Part shown: positions 29,767 to 40,582 of the stretch, piece after piece
Numbering within the stretch: position 1 is the first letter of the stretch
Layout of the letters: the number at the start of each line of letters is the position of its first letter
Origin: JAWWOL01 sp963797535
Lineage (GTDB): Bacteria > Actinomycetota > Actinomycetes > JAWWOL01
Direction: 5' to 3'
Assembly (NCBI GenBank): GCA_963797535.1
Contig: CAWCPQ010000001.1
Span: forward strand, 1,674,001-1,738,000
Length of the DNA: 64,000 nt
Program-made: the position numbers and the translations under genes
The notes under the pieces: model-generated
Databases searched by the model: none
What the model was told of the DNA's origin: nothing
What the model saw: the letters and a program-made list of their open reading frames with translations, nothing else

Positions 29767-29801
29767 AGGGCCCGTCGCACCCGGGGGGAGCGACGGGCCC
29801 T
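29767..29801 (+). terminator. Perfect 12-bp hairpin before the S8 protease gene
   Basis: AGGGCCCGTCGC pairs with GCGACGGGCCCT across an 11-base loop. It lies between the 72-aa gene and the S8 gene. It may end transcription of the 72-aa gene or attenuate read-through into the protease. There is no T tract. Confidence 0.65.
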
Positions 29802-29888
29802 CTGCCTGTGCCCAATGCCCAGGGGTATGGGCCGGATCCGGCCACAGTGGTAGACACAGGACAAATCCGAACGCGGGGAAGGTCTGAC

Positions 29889-31109
29889 ATGTTCTCAGAA
29901 GGACAGCGGGAGATCTGCAACGAGCAGCGCCGGAAGGCGGTGCTGGGTGACCGCAGCAAGTTCAACGTGCTCGAGGGTCCCGGCTACTTCTACCGTCCGC
30001 ACCAGCTGCTGGTGCACGCCGAGGACGTGTCGTTGATTGCCGAGGATCTCAAGCGGGTCAAGGCAGTCGAGCACCCCGAGCTGAACGAGCAGTTCCGGCG
30101 GTACGAGATCCCGGTTGCTGTTTTCACCGTTACGGGTGTGTCCATCCCCGCGCTGGTGACGAGGCTTCGTGCCGTACGTGAGGACGGATCCAGGGTCCCT
30201 CGCGTCGGCCCCAACCATGTGTTCGGCGGTGAGCCGCTCTATCACGCCGGCCCCGGCGGTGAACCCTCACCATCGGACCCCGTCGAGGGCAAGTGGGGCG
30301 CGGTCGATGCCAACGCGCAGACCGTCGCGGCCCTGGACACCGGGATCTCAGCCGACCTCGCCAGCCTGCATCCCGAGCTGTTCGATCGCATCGTGACCGA
30401 AGGCGACGACGTCGACCCGCTCTACAGCAGCGGCGACCTGCTCGAGCACGATGCCGGACACGGCAACTTCGTCGCCGGCATCATCATGCAGCTGGCTCCA
30501 TGGCTGCGGATCGACCCGGAAAAGGTGCTCGACCGGGCCGGGCTCGGCGACGACGCGATGATCACGCTCGGCATGGCGAAGGCCAACTGCGCACTGGTCA
30601 ACGCGTCCCTCGGCGGCTACACCCACGACGACATGCCCCCGGTCGCTTTCGAGGCCTTTCTCGCCAAGCTCGATCCCGAGTCGGTGCTGGTGGCCGCGGC
30701 AGGAAACAACAACCAGGGCCGGCCCTTTTGGCCGGCGGCCTTCAAGCACGTCATCGCGGTGGGCGCCGTCGACAACCGCAACGGGGCACTGGTCAAAGCG
30801 CCGTTCAGCAATTTCGGCGACTGGGTCGACTGCTGCGCACCTGGGGTCGAGATCCGCAGCACCTACGTCAATGGTGAGTGGCGGCTGATCGAGGACGGCA
30901 CCCTGGAGCAGCTCAAAGGCTGGGCCTGCTGGTCGGGCACTTCTTTTGCCGCGCCCCACGTGACTGCCGCGATCGCTGCAGCCATGAACGGGACCGGCCT
31001 CACTCCCAGGCAGGCCGCGCACGAGGTGCTCGCCAGGGCGACGGAGCACGTACCCCAGCTGGGCTTCTTCATCAAGCCGCAGCTCGACCTGAGCTGCACG
31101 AGCTGCTAG
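29889..31109 (+). CDS. S8 subtilisin-like serine protease without signal peptide
   Basis: A 406-residue protease with the full catalytic triad: Asp150 in VAALDTGI, His191 in DAGHGNFVAGI and Ser352 in WSGTSFAAPHVTAAI. Asn273 in AAAGNNNQG fits the oxyanion hole. There is no signal peptide, so it should act in the cytoplasm. The N-terminal 130 residues replace a classic pro-domain and may inhibit or target the enzyme. ATG 29889 has GGGGAAGG upstream. The C-terminus ends in SCTSC. Its TAG overlaps the opposite stop of the CHAT gene within CTAG, so the two protease genes meet end to end. Confidence 0.93.
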   Translation: MFSEGQREICNEQRRKAVLGDRSKFNVLEGPGYFYRPHQLLVHAEDVSLIAEDLKRVKAVEHPELNEQFRRYEIPVAVFTVTGVSIPALVTRLRAVREDGSRVPRVGPNHVFGGEPLYHAGPGGEPSPSDPVEGKWGAVDANAQTVAALDTGISADLASLHPELFDRIVTEGDDVDPLYSSGDLLEHDAGHGNFVAGIIMQLAPWLRIDPEKVLDRAGLGDDAMITLGMAKANCALVNASLGGYTHDDMPPVAFEAFLAKLDPESVLVAAAGNNNQGRPFWPAAFKHVIAVGAVDNRNGALVKAPFSNFGDWVDCCAPGVEIRSTYVNGEWRLIEDGTLEQLKGWACWSGTSFAAPHVTAAIAAAMNGTGLTPRQAAHEVLARATEHVPQLGFFIKPQLDLSCTSC

Positions 31110-33754
31110 CCGGCTCCAAAACAGACAACGGAGGCGGCGCGAAGCCGGGCAGCGTCGTCGAGACCACGCCGCGCTCGCAGGAGTGCTTCGCCCGGCGGCA
31201 GGCCGTCCTGAAGGGCCTGATGGAACGCCACCATCAAGTCCCTGGCAACCTCATCGGGCACCGCGGACGTCGTGGCGATGAGCGCTCGGGTGCCCATCCG
31301 CAGGAGGGCGCCGACAAGTCCCATCAGCTCATCCCCAGGGTGGACGGCGGACAAGCCGGAGTCGCAGGCCGACAGCACCACGACCGTCGGGGCCGATTCC
31401 AGGTTCTCCAGGTCGTAGACGGTCATGGGACCGTCCTCGAGCTCGATGCTGGAAAGCAACGGGTTGTCAGCGCGGAACCGCCCGTGCGCCGCGAGATGCG
31501 CGTATCCCGCTCCCTGCAGAGCGTTGATGACCGTCTCCACCGAGGCAGCTTCGTCGGTGAAGATATGGGCGCTACCTCCGTACACCCTTGCCACTGCGGC
31601 AATCTCGTCGCGAGCGCCGGGCAGTCCCGGCCCTGCGACGAGGACGACATCGCCCCTGCGGACCTTCCTCCGCTCTCGCGCCGCCAGCCACACGGACGCC
31701 GAGGGCGCCACTGTGACGGACCGCTCCGACGCAGAGGGCAGCAGGCCCCACGGCAACACATGCATGTCCCCCGTTGGCACGACAACCAGGGGCCGGTCGA
31801 GGATTCGCTCTCGCAAGGGCACGAGCAGCAGCTCGTCGAGGCTCCGTGCCGAGTCAGTGACCGAGTTGGTCGCAGCAAGCAGGCCGCGGTTCGACCCGCC
31901 AGCGGCGAGGCGGCGCTGTGCAAAGCGCAAAGCATCAAGCTGCTCGAGCACGTCAGCTTTCGGCCCCAGGTCGTGAAGCGTTGAGGCTCCGGCCGTGACG
32001 GCCACAGCTAGCAACGTGCCGTTCACTTGTACGAACTCAACCAGAGCAACGTCGTTCAAGGCCTGCGACAGCTCTTCGACCCGTGCCAGTGGGGCCTGGA
32101 AGGTATCAGCACGCACCGCGCGCGCTCGCTCGGTAACCGATTTCTCCAAGGCACGTTGTCGCCGCTCCAGGCGACTGGTGTCATCGCTGGTGAACCGTGA
32201 TTGCTGCAGCTCCAGCGCAACCGTCCGCAGCTCGGTGAGCCGGGCAGCCAGCACCTCGTCCTTGGGAGGTTTGACCGGCCTGGCCAGCAGACCCCCAGCG
32301 CGCCACCGCTCGGCCCAGGACAGGACCCGGATCGGATCACCGGACGCGAGAGCAAGTCGCAGCCCCGTCTCCGCCAGCTCACCCGCACGAGCTCCCGCGT
32401 GCACCTGCAGCTCGGTCGCCGACAACGTCGCCCGATAGCGTTCGTGGAGCCCGAGGCCCGCTCGCAGCGCTCTCGAGGCTCCTGCCGTGTGTCCGCTGGC
32501 CAGCCGAGCCAACGCAACCGTGTGCCAGGCCGTCATTCGCAGAGGAACCGGACCGGAAGCCGTTGCGGCCATGGCGTTCGCCAGCGCGGCCGCTGTGAGC
32601 GGGCAATGGGCGGACAGATCCCGCTTGATCGACATCAGCATGACGTCCGTGGCTGCCTCCTGCCACCCGGCCTTCCTCAGCGCCTCTTCGAGCGCAGCCC
32701 CCTCACGCCACTCGGGCGCCATCTCGTCCGTGGCCGTGGACCGCAGGACCGCGTACCTGGCCAGCAGCGCGAACCGGGGACGACCCTGCCGCTGAAAGGC
32801 ATCCAGCGCATCGCGGGCGGTCGACAGTGCTCCCGCCACATCTCCCGAGGCCAACAGGGTTTCCGAACGCATCAGCCAGGCTTCCGCCACGTCACTGACG
32901 ACATCCCCGCGGGAGAGCTGCTCGAGTCCCTGGTCGATCGCAGCCTTCGCCTCGTCGAGCAGCCCGGCCGCCAGCAGCACCTGACACTTGTCCATGAAGC
33001 TCATGCCCCGTACGAGGCCAGCAGCGTCCAGCTGCGCGCCTGCGACCTCGAAGCGTTCGAGCGCCAGCACGAGGTCGCCACTCAGACCGGCGGCAAAGCC
33101 CAGGTTCCACCGGGCTTCTGCGGCCAGAACCTGTTGGCCGAGCTCCTCGTACAGGTGAGCAGCTCGGCGAAGATCGCGCTGGGCCGCCACTCCCTGACCC
33201 TGGTAGGCGAACAGGATCCCCCTGTTGTTGCGCAGCCGCGCTTCCCAGATCAGATCGTGTGATTTTCGCAAGGGGCCGAGCGCCAACTCGTAGTTGGCCA
33301 GTGCACGAGCAGCTGATCCCGATCGTTGCTCTATCAAGGCAAGTTGTACGAGCGCCCTCGGCTGCTCCTCACCGGACAGCTGCGTCACCGCGAGGCGAGC
33401 CTGCCGTCGCCCGGCAGCGAGTCGACCGCGTTCAACCAGGACGTTCGCCAACGTCAGCCGCGCCTGCGCCGCACACTGATGATCAGTCCCGGAGCCGACG
33501 GTGATCGCTTTGCGCAAGAATTCTTCCGCCTGCTGCAGGTCCTCCCGTTCTCGTGCCGACATGCCACGAGCTCTCCAGCCGATCGACTGGGTGACCCGAT
33601 CGCCGGCGAGGGCTGCCACCTCGATGGCCTCCCGTGCCTTCGCGTCAGCTGCCCTGGCATCGACGCCGATCAGTCGCAGCGCCTCGTCCGCTAACGCTGC
33701 TGCCGCTGGCGACGCAGCCGAACCGCGACGAGGAGCCTCGCCTTCGGCGGACAC
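31106..33754 (-). CDS. TPR-CHAT protein, caspase-like protease
   Basis: A protein of about 882 residues. The N-terminal 450 residues are helical repeats of the TPR kind (for example LANVLVERGRLAAGRRQARLA and EARWNLGFAAGLSGDLVLALE). The C-terminal 300 residues are a CHAT domain, a caspase-fold protease. The catalytic pair is visible: His757 in AHLAAHGRF and Cys797 in VVLSACDSG, followed by GDELMGLVGALLRMGTRALIAT. Known TPR-CHAT proteins cut target proteins after a partner signals. GTG 33754 follows GGGGAG; a TTG at 33796 adds 14 residues. It converges on the S8 gene. The target is unknown. Confidence 0.92.
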   Translation of the reverse strand: MSAEGEAPRRGSAASPAAAALADEALRLIGVDARAADAKAREAIEVAALAGDRVTQSIGWRARGMSAREREDLQQAEEFLRKAITVGSGTDHQCAAQARLTLANVLVERGRLAAGRRQARLAVTQLSGEEQPRALVQLALIEQRSGSAARALANYELALGPLRKSHDLIWEARLRNNRGILFAYQGQGVAAQRDLRRAAHLYEELGQQVLAAEARWNLGFAAGLSGDLVLALERFEVAGAQLDAAGLVRGMSFMDKCQVLLAAGLLDEAKAAIDQGLEQLSRGDVVSDVAEAWLMRSETLLASGDVAGALSTARDALDAFQRQGRPRFALLARYAVLRSTATDEMAPEWREGAALEEALRKAGWQEAATDVMLMSIKRDLSAHCPLTAAALANAMAATASGPVPLRMTAWHTVALARLASGHTAGASRALRAGLGLHERYRATLSATELQVHAGARAGELAETGLRLALASGDPIRVLSWAERWRAGGLLARPVKPPKDEVLAARLTELRTVALELQQSRFTSDDTSRLERRQRALEKSVTERARAVRADTFQAPLARVEELSQALNDVALVEFVQVNGTLLAVAVTAGASTLHDLGPKADVLEQLDALRFAQRRLAAGGSNRGLLAATNSVTDSARSLDELLLVPLRERILDRPLVVVPTGDMHVLPWGLLPSASERSVTVAPSASVWLAARERRKVRRGDVVLVAGPGLPGARDEIAAVARVYGGSAHIFTDEAASVETVINALQGAGYAHLAAHGRFRADNPLLSSIELEDGPMTVYDLENLESAPTVVVLSACDSGLSAVHPGDELMGLVGALLRMGTRALIATTSAVPDEVARDLMVAFHQALQDGLPPGEALLRARRGLDDAARLRAASVVCFGAG

Positions 33755-33895
33755 GGAACTCCCCACTGCTGCGACGACGACGTACCGGAACCGCAACCGT
33801 ACGACACTCGATCCCGCCAGGGACCCGTAGAAGTACGCATCCCTGAGGTAGGCGAAGCGGAGCCGATCCGAGCCGTCAGGTTGCAGTCGCCGTGA

Positions 33896-35572
<1,677 letters not shown>

Positions 35573-35637
35573 GCGTCCAGACTACGGAAGGCGGCAAGCG
35601 CGGCGGCCACCCCACCCGGTGGGCTCGGCGAGCGGGC

Positions 35638-36102
35638 TCAGGCGGCGACGTCGGGGACCAGCGGCCCGCTCGACCCGTCCGCGTGCAGTCCGTCCGCGCC
35701 GTCGGGCAACGGCCTCGAGTCGGGCAGGCCGTCGACGTAACCCCGGTTGACCCGCACCAGCTGGACCGCGATCCGGTTGAGGTCGGGCGACACGTGCTGG
35801 GCATCGACCTCGTACACCGTGCGACGCTCGCTCTCGACCTCATAGGTCCGCATCCGCAGCCGGCCGGTGATGATCACCGGGTCGCCTCCCTTGAGGCAGG
35901 CCTTGACCCGTTCAGCCAGCTTGTTCCAGCAGTTGACGGTCAAGAAGATCGAGTCCAGGTTGACCCAGTCGTTGAGGCTGGGGTCGAACCGCCGGGCCGT
36001 CGCGGCGACCCGAAAGTTGACGACGGACTTGTTGTCACCCACCTTCTTCAGCACCGGATCCCGGACGATGTTGCCGGCGATGGTGAACTGGTTGTCGTTC
36101 AT
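35638..36102 (-). CDS. Single-stranded DNA-binding protein, second-type SSB lacking the acidic tail
   Basis: A 154-residue SSB with an OB-fold: NQFTIAGNIVRDPVLKKVG, NFRVAATARRFDPSLNDWVN and VNCWNKLAERVKACLKGGDP. ATG 36102 has GGAGG eight bases upstream. The C-terminus ends VPDVAA and lacks the DDDIPF-type tip that recruits repair enzymes, as in actinobacterial SsbB-like paralogues. It is next to two GTPase genes on the same strand. Confidence 0.92.
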   Translation of the reverse strand: MNDNQFTIAGNIVRDPVLKKVGDNKSVVNFRVAATARRFDPSLNDWVNLDSIFLTVNCWNKLAERVKACLKGGDPVIITGRLRMRTYEVESERRTVYEVDAQHVSPDLNRIAVQLVRVNRGYVDGLPDSRPLPDGADGLHADGSSGPLVPDVAA

Positions 36103-36222
36103 GCGAGGAACCTCCGGACCGGGAGCCGTCATGTACGGCTGCTCGGAGTCCACCCTCGGCCGACGGCCGCTGGGTGCCCGGGGCTTCCCTGGCCCTGTGG
36201 ACGAAATCGCCGCCCGGGGAAA

Positions 36223-37545
36223 TCAGCGGGAGGCGTCCACTGCCCTGGCGATCGGTGCCCAAACCGCAATCTCGTCCGCGATGGGCCGGCCCACAGTCTC
36301 GGCCAGCACACCCGCCACGGCCTGCCACACCGCCGCGCGCACGCCATCTCGGCGAAGCCGCTCGACCTGTTCGCGCCGCATGAAGATGCGCCGAAGGCCG
36401 GATGGCCCCACCCGGCTGACGTCGAGCCCGCCGACCGCCGCAGCGACGGCGACCGACACCGAGTGCGGGTCGACCAGGCGTTCGGCAAAGCTCAGCCAAT
36501 GCGTCGGCAGGGGCGCGAACACCGAATCAACCAGGCGGGTGACCGCACGTTCGACGTGGTTCTCCGAGACAACAACCGGCTCGCGCAGGCGCCCTTCAAC
36601 CAGCAGCTGCTCCGTCAGCGCATTGCCTGCGCAGGCCGCGATGACGGCAGCAGTCAGCTCGTTCGACTGCTGCTCGGTCGGGGGACGAGGTTCGGCGCCG
36701 ATAAGCGTACGAAGGTCGCCGGCCACCCCCGAGAGCTCCGTTTCCAGACGGACGACAGCGGCTCGCCTGGCTGAAACACGCTCTACCACAAGGGATCTCA
36801 GCCCTGGGAGGCCTCCCCCGGTCACTGCCGAGGCCGCGAGCACGGCCGCATCGCCGAGGCCGTCCTCCTGCAGCAACCGCCGCAGGTCGGCTCCGAGCGT
36901 CGACGCCGTGCTGGCCTCGATGCGATCGAGCTGGTTCATCACCACAGCCAGCGCAGCGTCACGTCCGCCGAGCTGGCCGAGGTAGCGCTCATGCAGTGCG
37001 GCGTCCGCGTACTTCTGCGGGTCGACCACCCAGATCACCAGGTCCGCGTGCTCGACCACGCGGTCGACGACACTGATCTGCTGAGTCCGTACCGTGTCGT
37101 GGTCCGGCAGGTCCAGCAGGATCAGGCCAGCCAGCTCGGGGTCCGGGCCGGGGTCGAGCGAACTCGTTCGGGACAGCCTTGCCGCTGGTGAAACTCCAAG
37201 CCAGTCAAGCAGTCCGGCAGCAGCGGGGTCGGCTGGACCGGCCTCGCCCCAGACGCAGGCGATCACTTCCTGAGTCAGCGGCCGGCGAACCCCCACCGCC
37301 GACAACGGCACCCCGACGAGGGCGTTGAACAACGACGACTTTCCGCTGCCCGTACCCCCGGCAAGTGCGACCACGGTGTGTACGGCGGAGCGACCGAGGC
37401 GTGCCTGTGCGCGTTCGAGCAACGACCTGGCCGGCGCGGCCTCGGCAGCACTGAGCCGGTCGCCAGCGAGAGACAGGCTGCGTTCCAGTGCTGCCAGGCG
37501 ATCCGGCAGGGTGGCCGTTGTCCACGAGGTCGGCGGTGATGTCAC
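36223..37545 (-). CDS. Dynamin-like GTPase B of a coupled pair
   Basis: A 440-residue GTPase. The P-loop AGGTGSGKSS is at about 62-70, the G3 segment LLDLPDHD and the G4 NQLD follow. The C-terminal part is helical, with a possible membrane-associated segment at about 345-375 (SVSVAVAAAVGGLDVSRVG). The GTG at 37545 overlaps the stop of the upstream GTPase, so the two are translated together and may form a heteromer. Such pairs in actinobacteria resemble bacterial dynamins, some of which act in division or membrane repair; the role here is not shown. Confidence 0.85.
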   Translation of the reverse strand: MTSPPTSWTTATLPDRLAALERSLSLAGDRLSAAEAAPARSLLERAQARLGRSAVHTVVALAGGTGSGKSSLFNALVGVPLSAVGVRRPLTQEVIACVWGEAGPADPAAAGLLDWLGVSPAARLSRTSSLDPGPDPELAGLILLDLPDHDTVRTQQISVVDRVVEHADLVIWVVDPQKYADAALHERYLGQLGGRDAALAVVMNQLDRIEASTASTLGADLRRLLQEDGLGDAAVLAASAVTGGGLPGLRSLVVERVSARRAAVVRLETELSGVAGDLRTLIGAEPRPPTEQQSNELTAAVIAACAGNALTEQLLVEGRLREPVVVSENHVERAVTRLVDSVFAPLPTHWLSFAERLVDPHSVSVAVAAAVGGLDVSRVGPSGLRRIFMRREQVERLRRDGVRAAVWQAVAGVLAETVGRPIADEIAVWAPIARAVDASR

Positions 37546-39113
37546 GGCAACGCCTGTTCCACCGCATTGGCGGCATCGAGCACGGCGAGCTCGGCTCCGG
37601 ACGACGCCGTGAGACCAGCCTCCAGAGCCAGTGCATCGCGTTCCGCTGCGAGCACGAGACGCAGTCGTTCCAGCAGATCGGCCCGCAAGACCTCTACTCG
37701 GCGGGCAAGGCCTGGGTCCAGCACCAGTCCGCGCACCGTCTCGTTCCCCAGCAGCGCGGAGGACTCTGCTGCCCCGACGGCGAACAACGACAGCGCCGGG
37801 CCACCGCCGCCGGCCCACTCGCGCAGCACCTCGACCGTTGCGATCACCAGATCCGTGCGCGGCGACCAGTCCACCGCGGCGACGATGTCCGCGCCGCCCA
37901 CCCGCGACGGCCACACCTGACGCAGCTTGGCCAACGACCGCGACACGAGAATGCCCATGTAGACGGACAAGGCGTCCTCGAACGCGTCGCCGAGTGCGGC
38001 CGCGTTGGGGCTGCCGGGACGCCGACGGAACAGCCCTTTTCGCTCGGGCGAGGTCAGCGCCTCCAAGCCGCCGGCGGCGACGTACTCCTGCCACCGTCGC
38101 AGCAGCTCACCGGTGACGATGACACCGGAGGCAAGACCTGCGGCGAGATCCCTTAGTGCATCGGCAAAGACGCCATCGAGGTCGTCCACGAGAGCGTTCG
38201 AGGTCGCCTGGTGGGAGTGGACGACCGACGCCAGCGCACGCGCTCGCCCCGGCAACGCACGCAACGACCCGGAGAAGGTGCGCGCGACGATGGCCTCCCG
38301 TACTTCCGGGTCGACGGCGACCCGCTGCAACCAGTCGCGCAGGGTCACCACGTCGAACTCGTCGAGCAGCCCCTCGTTCAGAGTCGTCTCGCGCACCGTG
38401 AACACCGGCGCCTGGGCCAGCCCGGCGAAGGCGAGCATCTCGCTGAGGTGCGTGTGCACGTCGGTCGCGGCGGCCGCCGGCACTCGGTCGAGGACGACGA
38501 CGAGCACGGCTCCCCGGTCGCGCGCGGTGAGCAGGTGCTGCCACGGCACGGCATCGGCATAGCGGTTGGCGGTGAGCACGAACAGCCAGACGTCCGCGGC
38601 GGCGAGCAGCCGTGTGGCCAGCTCGCGGTCGTCAGCGGCGACCGAGTCGACGTCGGGTGCGTCAACGATGGCGACACCGGCCGGGACGCTGGTCGAGGCG
38701 ACGACCTGCACCGTCCCGACGTCAGCGGTGTCCTCACGCACCGGACGCAGACCCGACAACGGCCGACCCTCGAGGTACCACCGCTCGTCGTCGGGATGGC
38801 ACACGAGCACGGGTGCCCTGGTGGTGGGCCGGACGACGCCGGTGCGGCTCACGGGTGCCCGTACCAGGGAGTTGACGAGGGTGGACTTGCCCGCGCCGGT
38901 CGGCCCGGCAACGACGACAAGGACGGGCGTGGCCGGCTTGGTCAGCCGGGCAAGCACGTGGTCGTCGAGGGTCGACAGCAGCTCCTGGCGCAGGTGGCCC
39001 CCGACGACCGCTGAGGGCACGTCGGTACGCAACGGCGCCGCGGCTACGGCTGCCCGCAGCTGGCCGAGGGCGGCGAGCAGCGGACTGAGAGCCGCTCCGG
39101 TCGTCTCCGTCAC
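37542..39113 (-). CDS. Dynamin-like GTPase A of a coupled pair
   Basis: A 523-residue GTPase. The P-loop AGPTGAGKST is at about 69-78, the G3 segment VDAPDVDSV near 170, and a G4-like LDRV near 210. A long helical stalk-like region follows (about 280-523) with a Gly/Ala-rich stretch at about 325-345. It is the first gene of the pair and is coupled to the second by GTGA. It lacks the KxR/ABC features that would suggest a transporter ATPase. Confidence 0.85.
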   Translation of the reverse strand: MTETTGAALSPLLAALGQLRAAVAAAPLRTDVPSAVVGGHLRQELLSTLDDHVLARLTKPATPVLVVVAGPTGAGKSTLVNSLVRAPVSRTGVVRPTTRAPVLVCHPDDERWYLEGRPLSGLRPVREDTADVGTVQVVASTSVPAGVAIVDAPDVDSVAADDRELATRLLAAADVWLFVLTANRYADAVPWQHLLTARDRGAVLVVVLDRVPAAAATDVHTHLSEMLAFAGLAQAPVFTVRETTLNEGLLDEFDVVTLRDWLQRVAVDPEVREAIVARTFSGSLRALPGRARALASVVHSHQATSNALVDDLDGVFADALRDLAAGLASGVIVTGELLRRWQEYVAAGGLEALTSPERKGLFRRRPGSPNAAALGDAFEDALSVYMGILVSRSLAKLRQVWPSRVGGADIVAAVDWSPRTDLVIATVEVLREWAGGGGPALSLFAVGAAESSALLGNETVRGLVLDPGLARRVEVLRADLLERLRLVLAAERDALALEAGLTASSGAELAVLDAANAVEQALP

Positions 39114-39231
39114 GCTCAGACCTTACGTTCGAGGCAGCCGCGGCGTCCGATGACGCGCGGGACGAGCGCCCACCGCCGACACGCCGCAACAAAAGGGTGC
39201 AATCCCGGCTGAACAGTTACAGGATGTGCCC

Positions 39232-40014
39232 ATGTCGCCGAAAACGAGCACCGAGCCACCTCAGCCCCGCATGCTGCACCGACTCGCGGCAGAGTTCTTC
39301 GGCACCTTCTGGCTGGTGTTCGCCGGTTGCGGTGCCGCAGTGCTCGCGTCCGGCTTCCTCAGCAGCACCAACGTGCATCTCGGCATCGGTTTCATGGGAG
39401 TGGCCCTGGCGTTCGGCCTCACCGTCATGACGATGGCGTACGCGGTCGGCCACATCTCCGGCGGACACTTCAACCCGGCCGTGAGCATCGGCCTCGCCGC
39501 CGCCGGCCGCTTCGCGTGGCGCGACCTGCCCGCCTACATCGTCACGCAGGTGGTGGCTGCCATCGCCGGCGCTGCGGTGCTGCTCTCGATTGCGAACGGG
39601 CAGAAGGGCTTCAGCGCGGTCGCGTCCGGATTCGCGACCAACGGCTACGGATCTCGCTCGCCCGGCCACTACGACCTGCTCGCCTGCATCATCGCCGAGA
39701 TCGTCACGACCGCGTTCTTCGTCTACATCATTCTCGGTGCCACTGACACCCGAGCGCCCCGCGGTTTCGCCCCGCTGGCGATCGGCCTCGGCCTGACGCT
39801 GATCCACCTGGTCACGATCCCGGTCACGAACACGTCGGTGAACCCGGCCCGCTCGATCGGCCCGGGGCTGTTCGCCGGCAGCGCCGCCTTCAACCAGCTC
39901 TGGATGTTCATCATCATGCCGATCGTGGGCGCCTTGATCGCCGGCCTGAGCTACACCTATCTGTTCTCGAAGCACGAGCCGGTCGCTTCGCTCGAGAGCG
40001 CCAGCGAGGCCTGA
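39232..40014 (+). CDS. Aquaporin, AqpZ-like
   Basis: A 260-residue MIP channel with six membrane segments. Both pore motifs are intact: SGGHFNPAVSIG and TNTSVNPARSIGP, with the selectivity-filter Arg after the second NPA. The short loops and the Thr-Asn-Thr before NPA suit a water channel (AqpZ) more than a glycerol facilitator. ATG 39232 has AGGA seven bases upstream; a GTG lies six bases earlier. Confidence 0.92.
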   Translation: MSPKTSTEPPQPRMLHRLAAEFFGTFWLVFAGCGAAVLASGFLSSTNVHLGIGFMGVALAFGLTVMTMAYAVGHISGGHFNPAVSIGLAAAGRFAWRDLPAYIVTQVVAAIAGAAVLLSIANGQKGFSAVASGFATNGYGSRSPGHYDLLACIIAEIVTTAFFVYIILGATDTRAPRGFAPLAIGLGLTLIHLVTIPVTNTSVNPARSIGPGLFAGSAAFNQLWMFIIMPIVGALIAGLSYTYLFSKHEPVASLESASEA

Positions 40015-40080
40015 CCTCAGGCAGGCTCGGTTCGGGCTACCGTGTTGCCCCGGGTGTTCCGGTTGGCCGGGGGACCTTCG

Positions 40081-40153
40081 GCGCCCGTAGCTCAGCGGAT
40101 AGAGCAGCCGCCTTCTAAGCGGTTGGTCGCAGGTTCGATCCCTGCCGGGCGCG
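40081..40153 (+). tRNA. tRNA-Arg (anticodon TCT)
   Basis: The sequence folds as a full cloverleaf. GCGCCCG pairs with CGGGCGC, the D-arm reads GCTCAGCGGATAGAGC, the anticodon loop is CTTCTAA (anticodon 40114-40116, TCT) and the T-arm is GCAGGTTCGATCCCTGC. CCA is not encoded. It reads AGA codons, rare in this GC-rich genome. Confidence 0.96.
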
Positions 40154-40159
40154 CAAACC

Positions 40160-40516
40160 TCAGCTGTCGCCAGGCGGCGTCTCGGTCCGCTGCTCGGGCC
40201 GCCGTTCGAACAACTCGCTGGCAATGAGGCCCCAGCCGACGAGGCCAGGGACAAGCACGATGAAGCCGACCGCGGCGACGACGAGACCCCAGCCCAGCAG
40301 GTTGTCGTCGGCGATGCCGGACCGGACGCTGGAGTGATAGCCCGACAGCATCATTCCCGCGACGATCCACAGCACGATGCCCGTGGCCAGCAGCACCTGC
40401 CACTGCGGAATCCCTCGCCGCTCGATCGGGGGCGGGGGGACCGAGTCACCGACGGTGTAGACGGAACCAGGTCCGGCGGCCGGTCGCTCGACGGCTGGCT
40501 CTTGCTGACTTGTCAT
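40160..40516 (-). CDS. Small two-helix membrane protein of unknown function
   Basis: A 118-residue protein. A Pro-rich cytoplasmic N-terminus (VPPPPIERRG) is followed by two membrane helices (about 38-57 and 73-97) and a short charged tail. No family recognised. ATG 40516 is followed by TSQQEPAVERP. The stop lies only seven bases from the tRNA-Arg gene. Confidence 0.75.
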   Translation of the reverse strand: MTSQQEPAVERPAAGPGSVYTVGDSVPPPPIERRGIPQWQVLLATGIVLWIVAGMMLSGYHSSVRSGIADDNLLGWGLVVAAVGFIVLVPGLVGWGLIASELFERRPEQRTETPPGDS

Positions 40517-40582
40517 GTCTTCCCCCTGGATGGGACGTGGCTGCGACCATAGCGCCTCCGCAGGCACGTGGTGTGACGTGGT

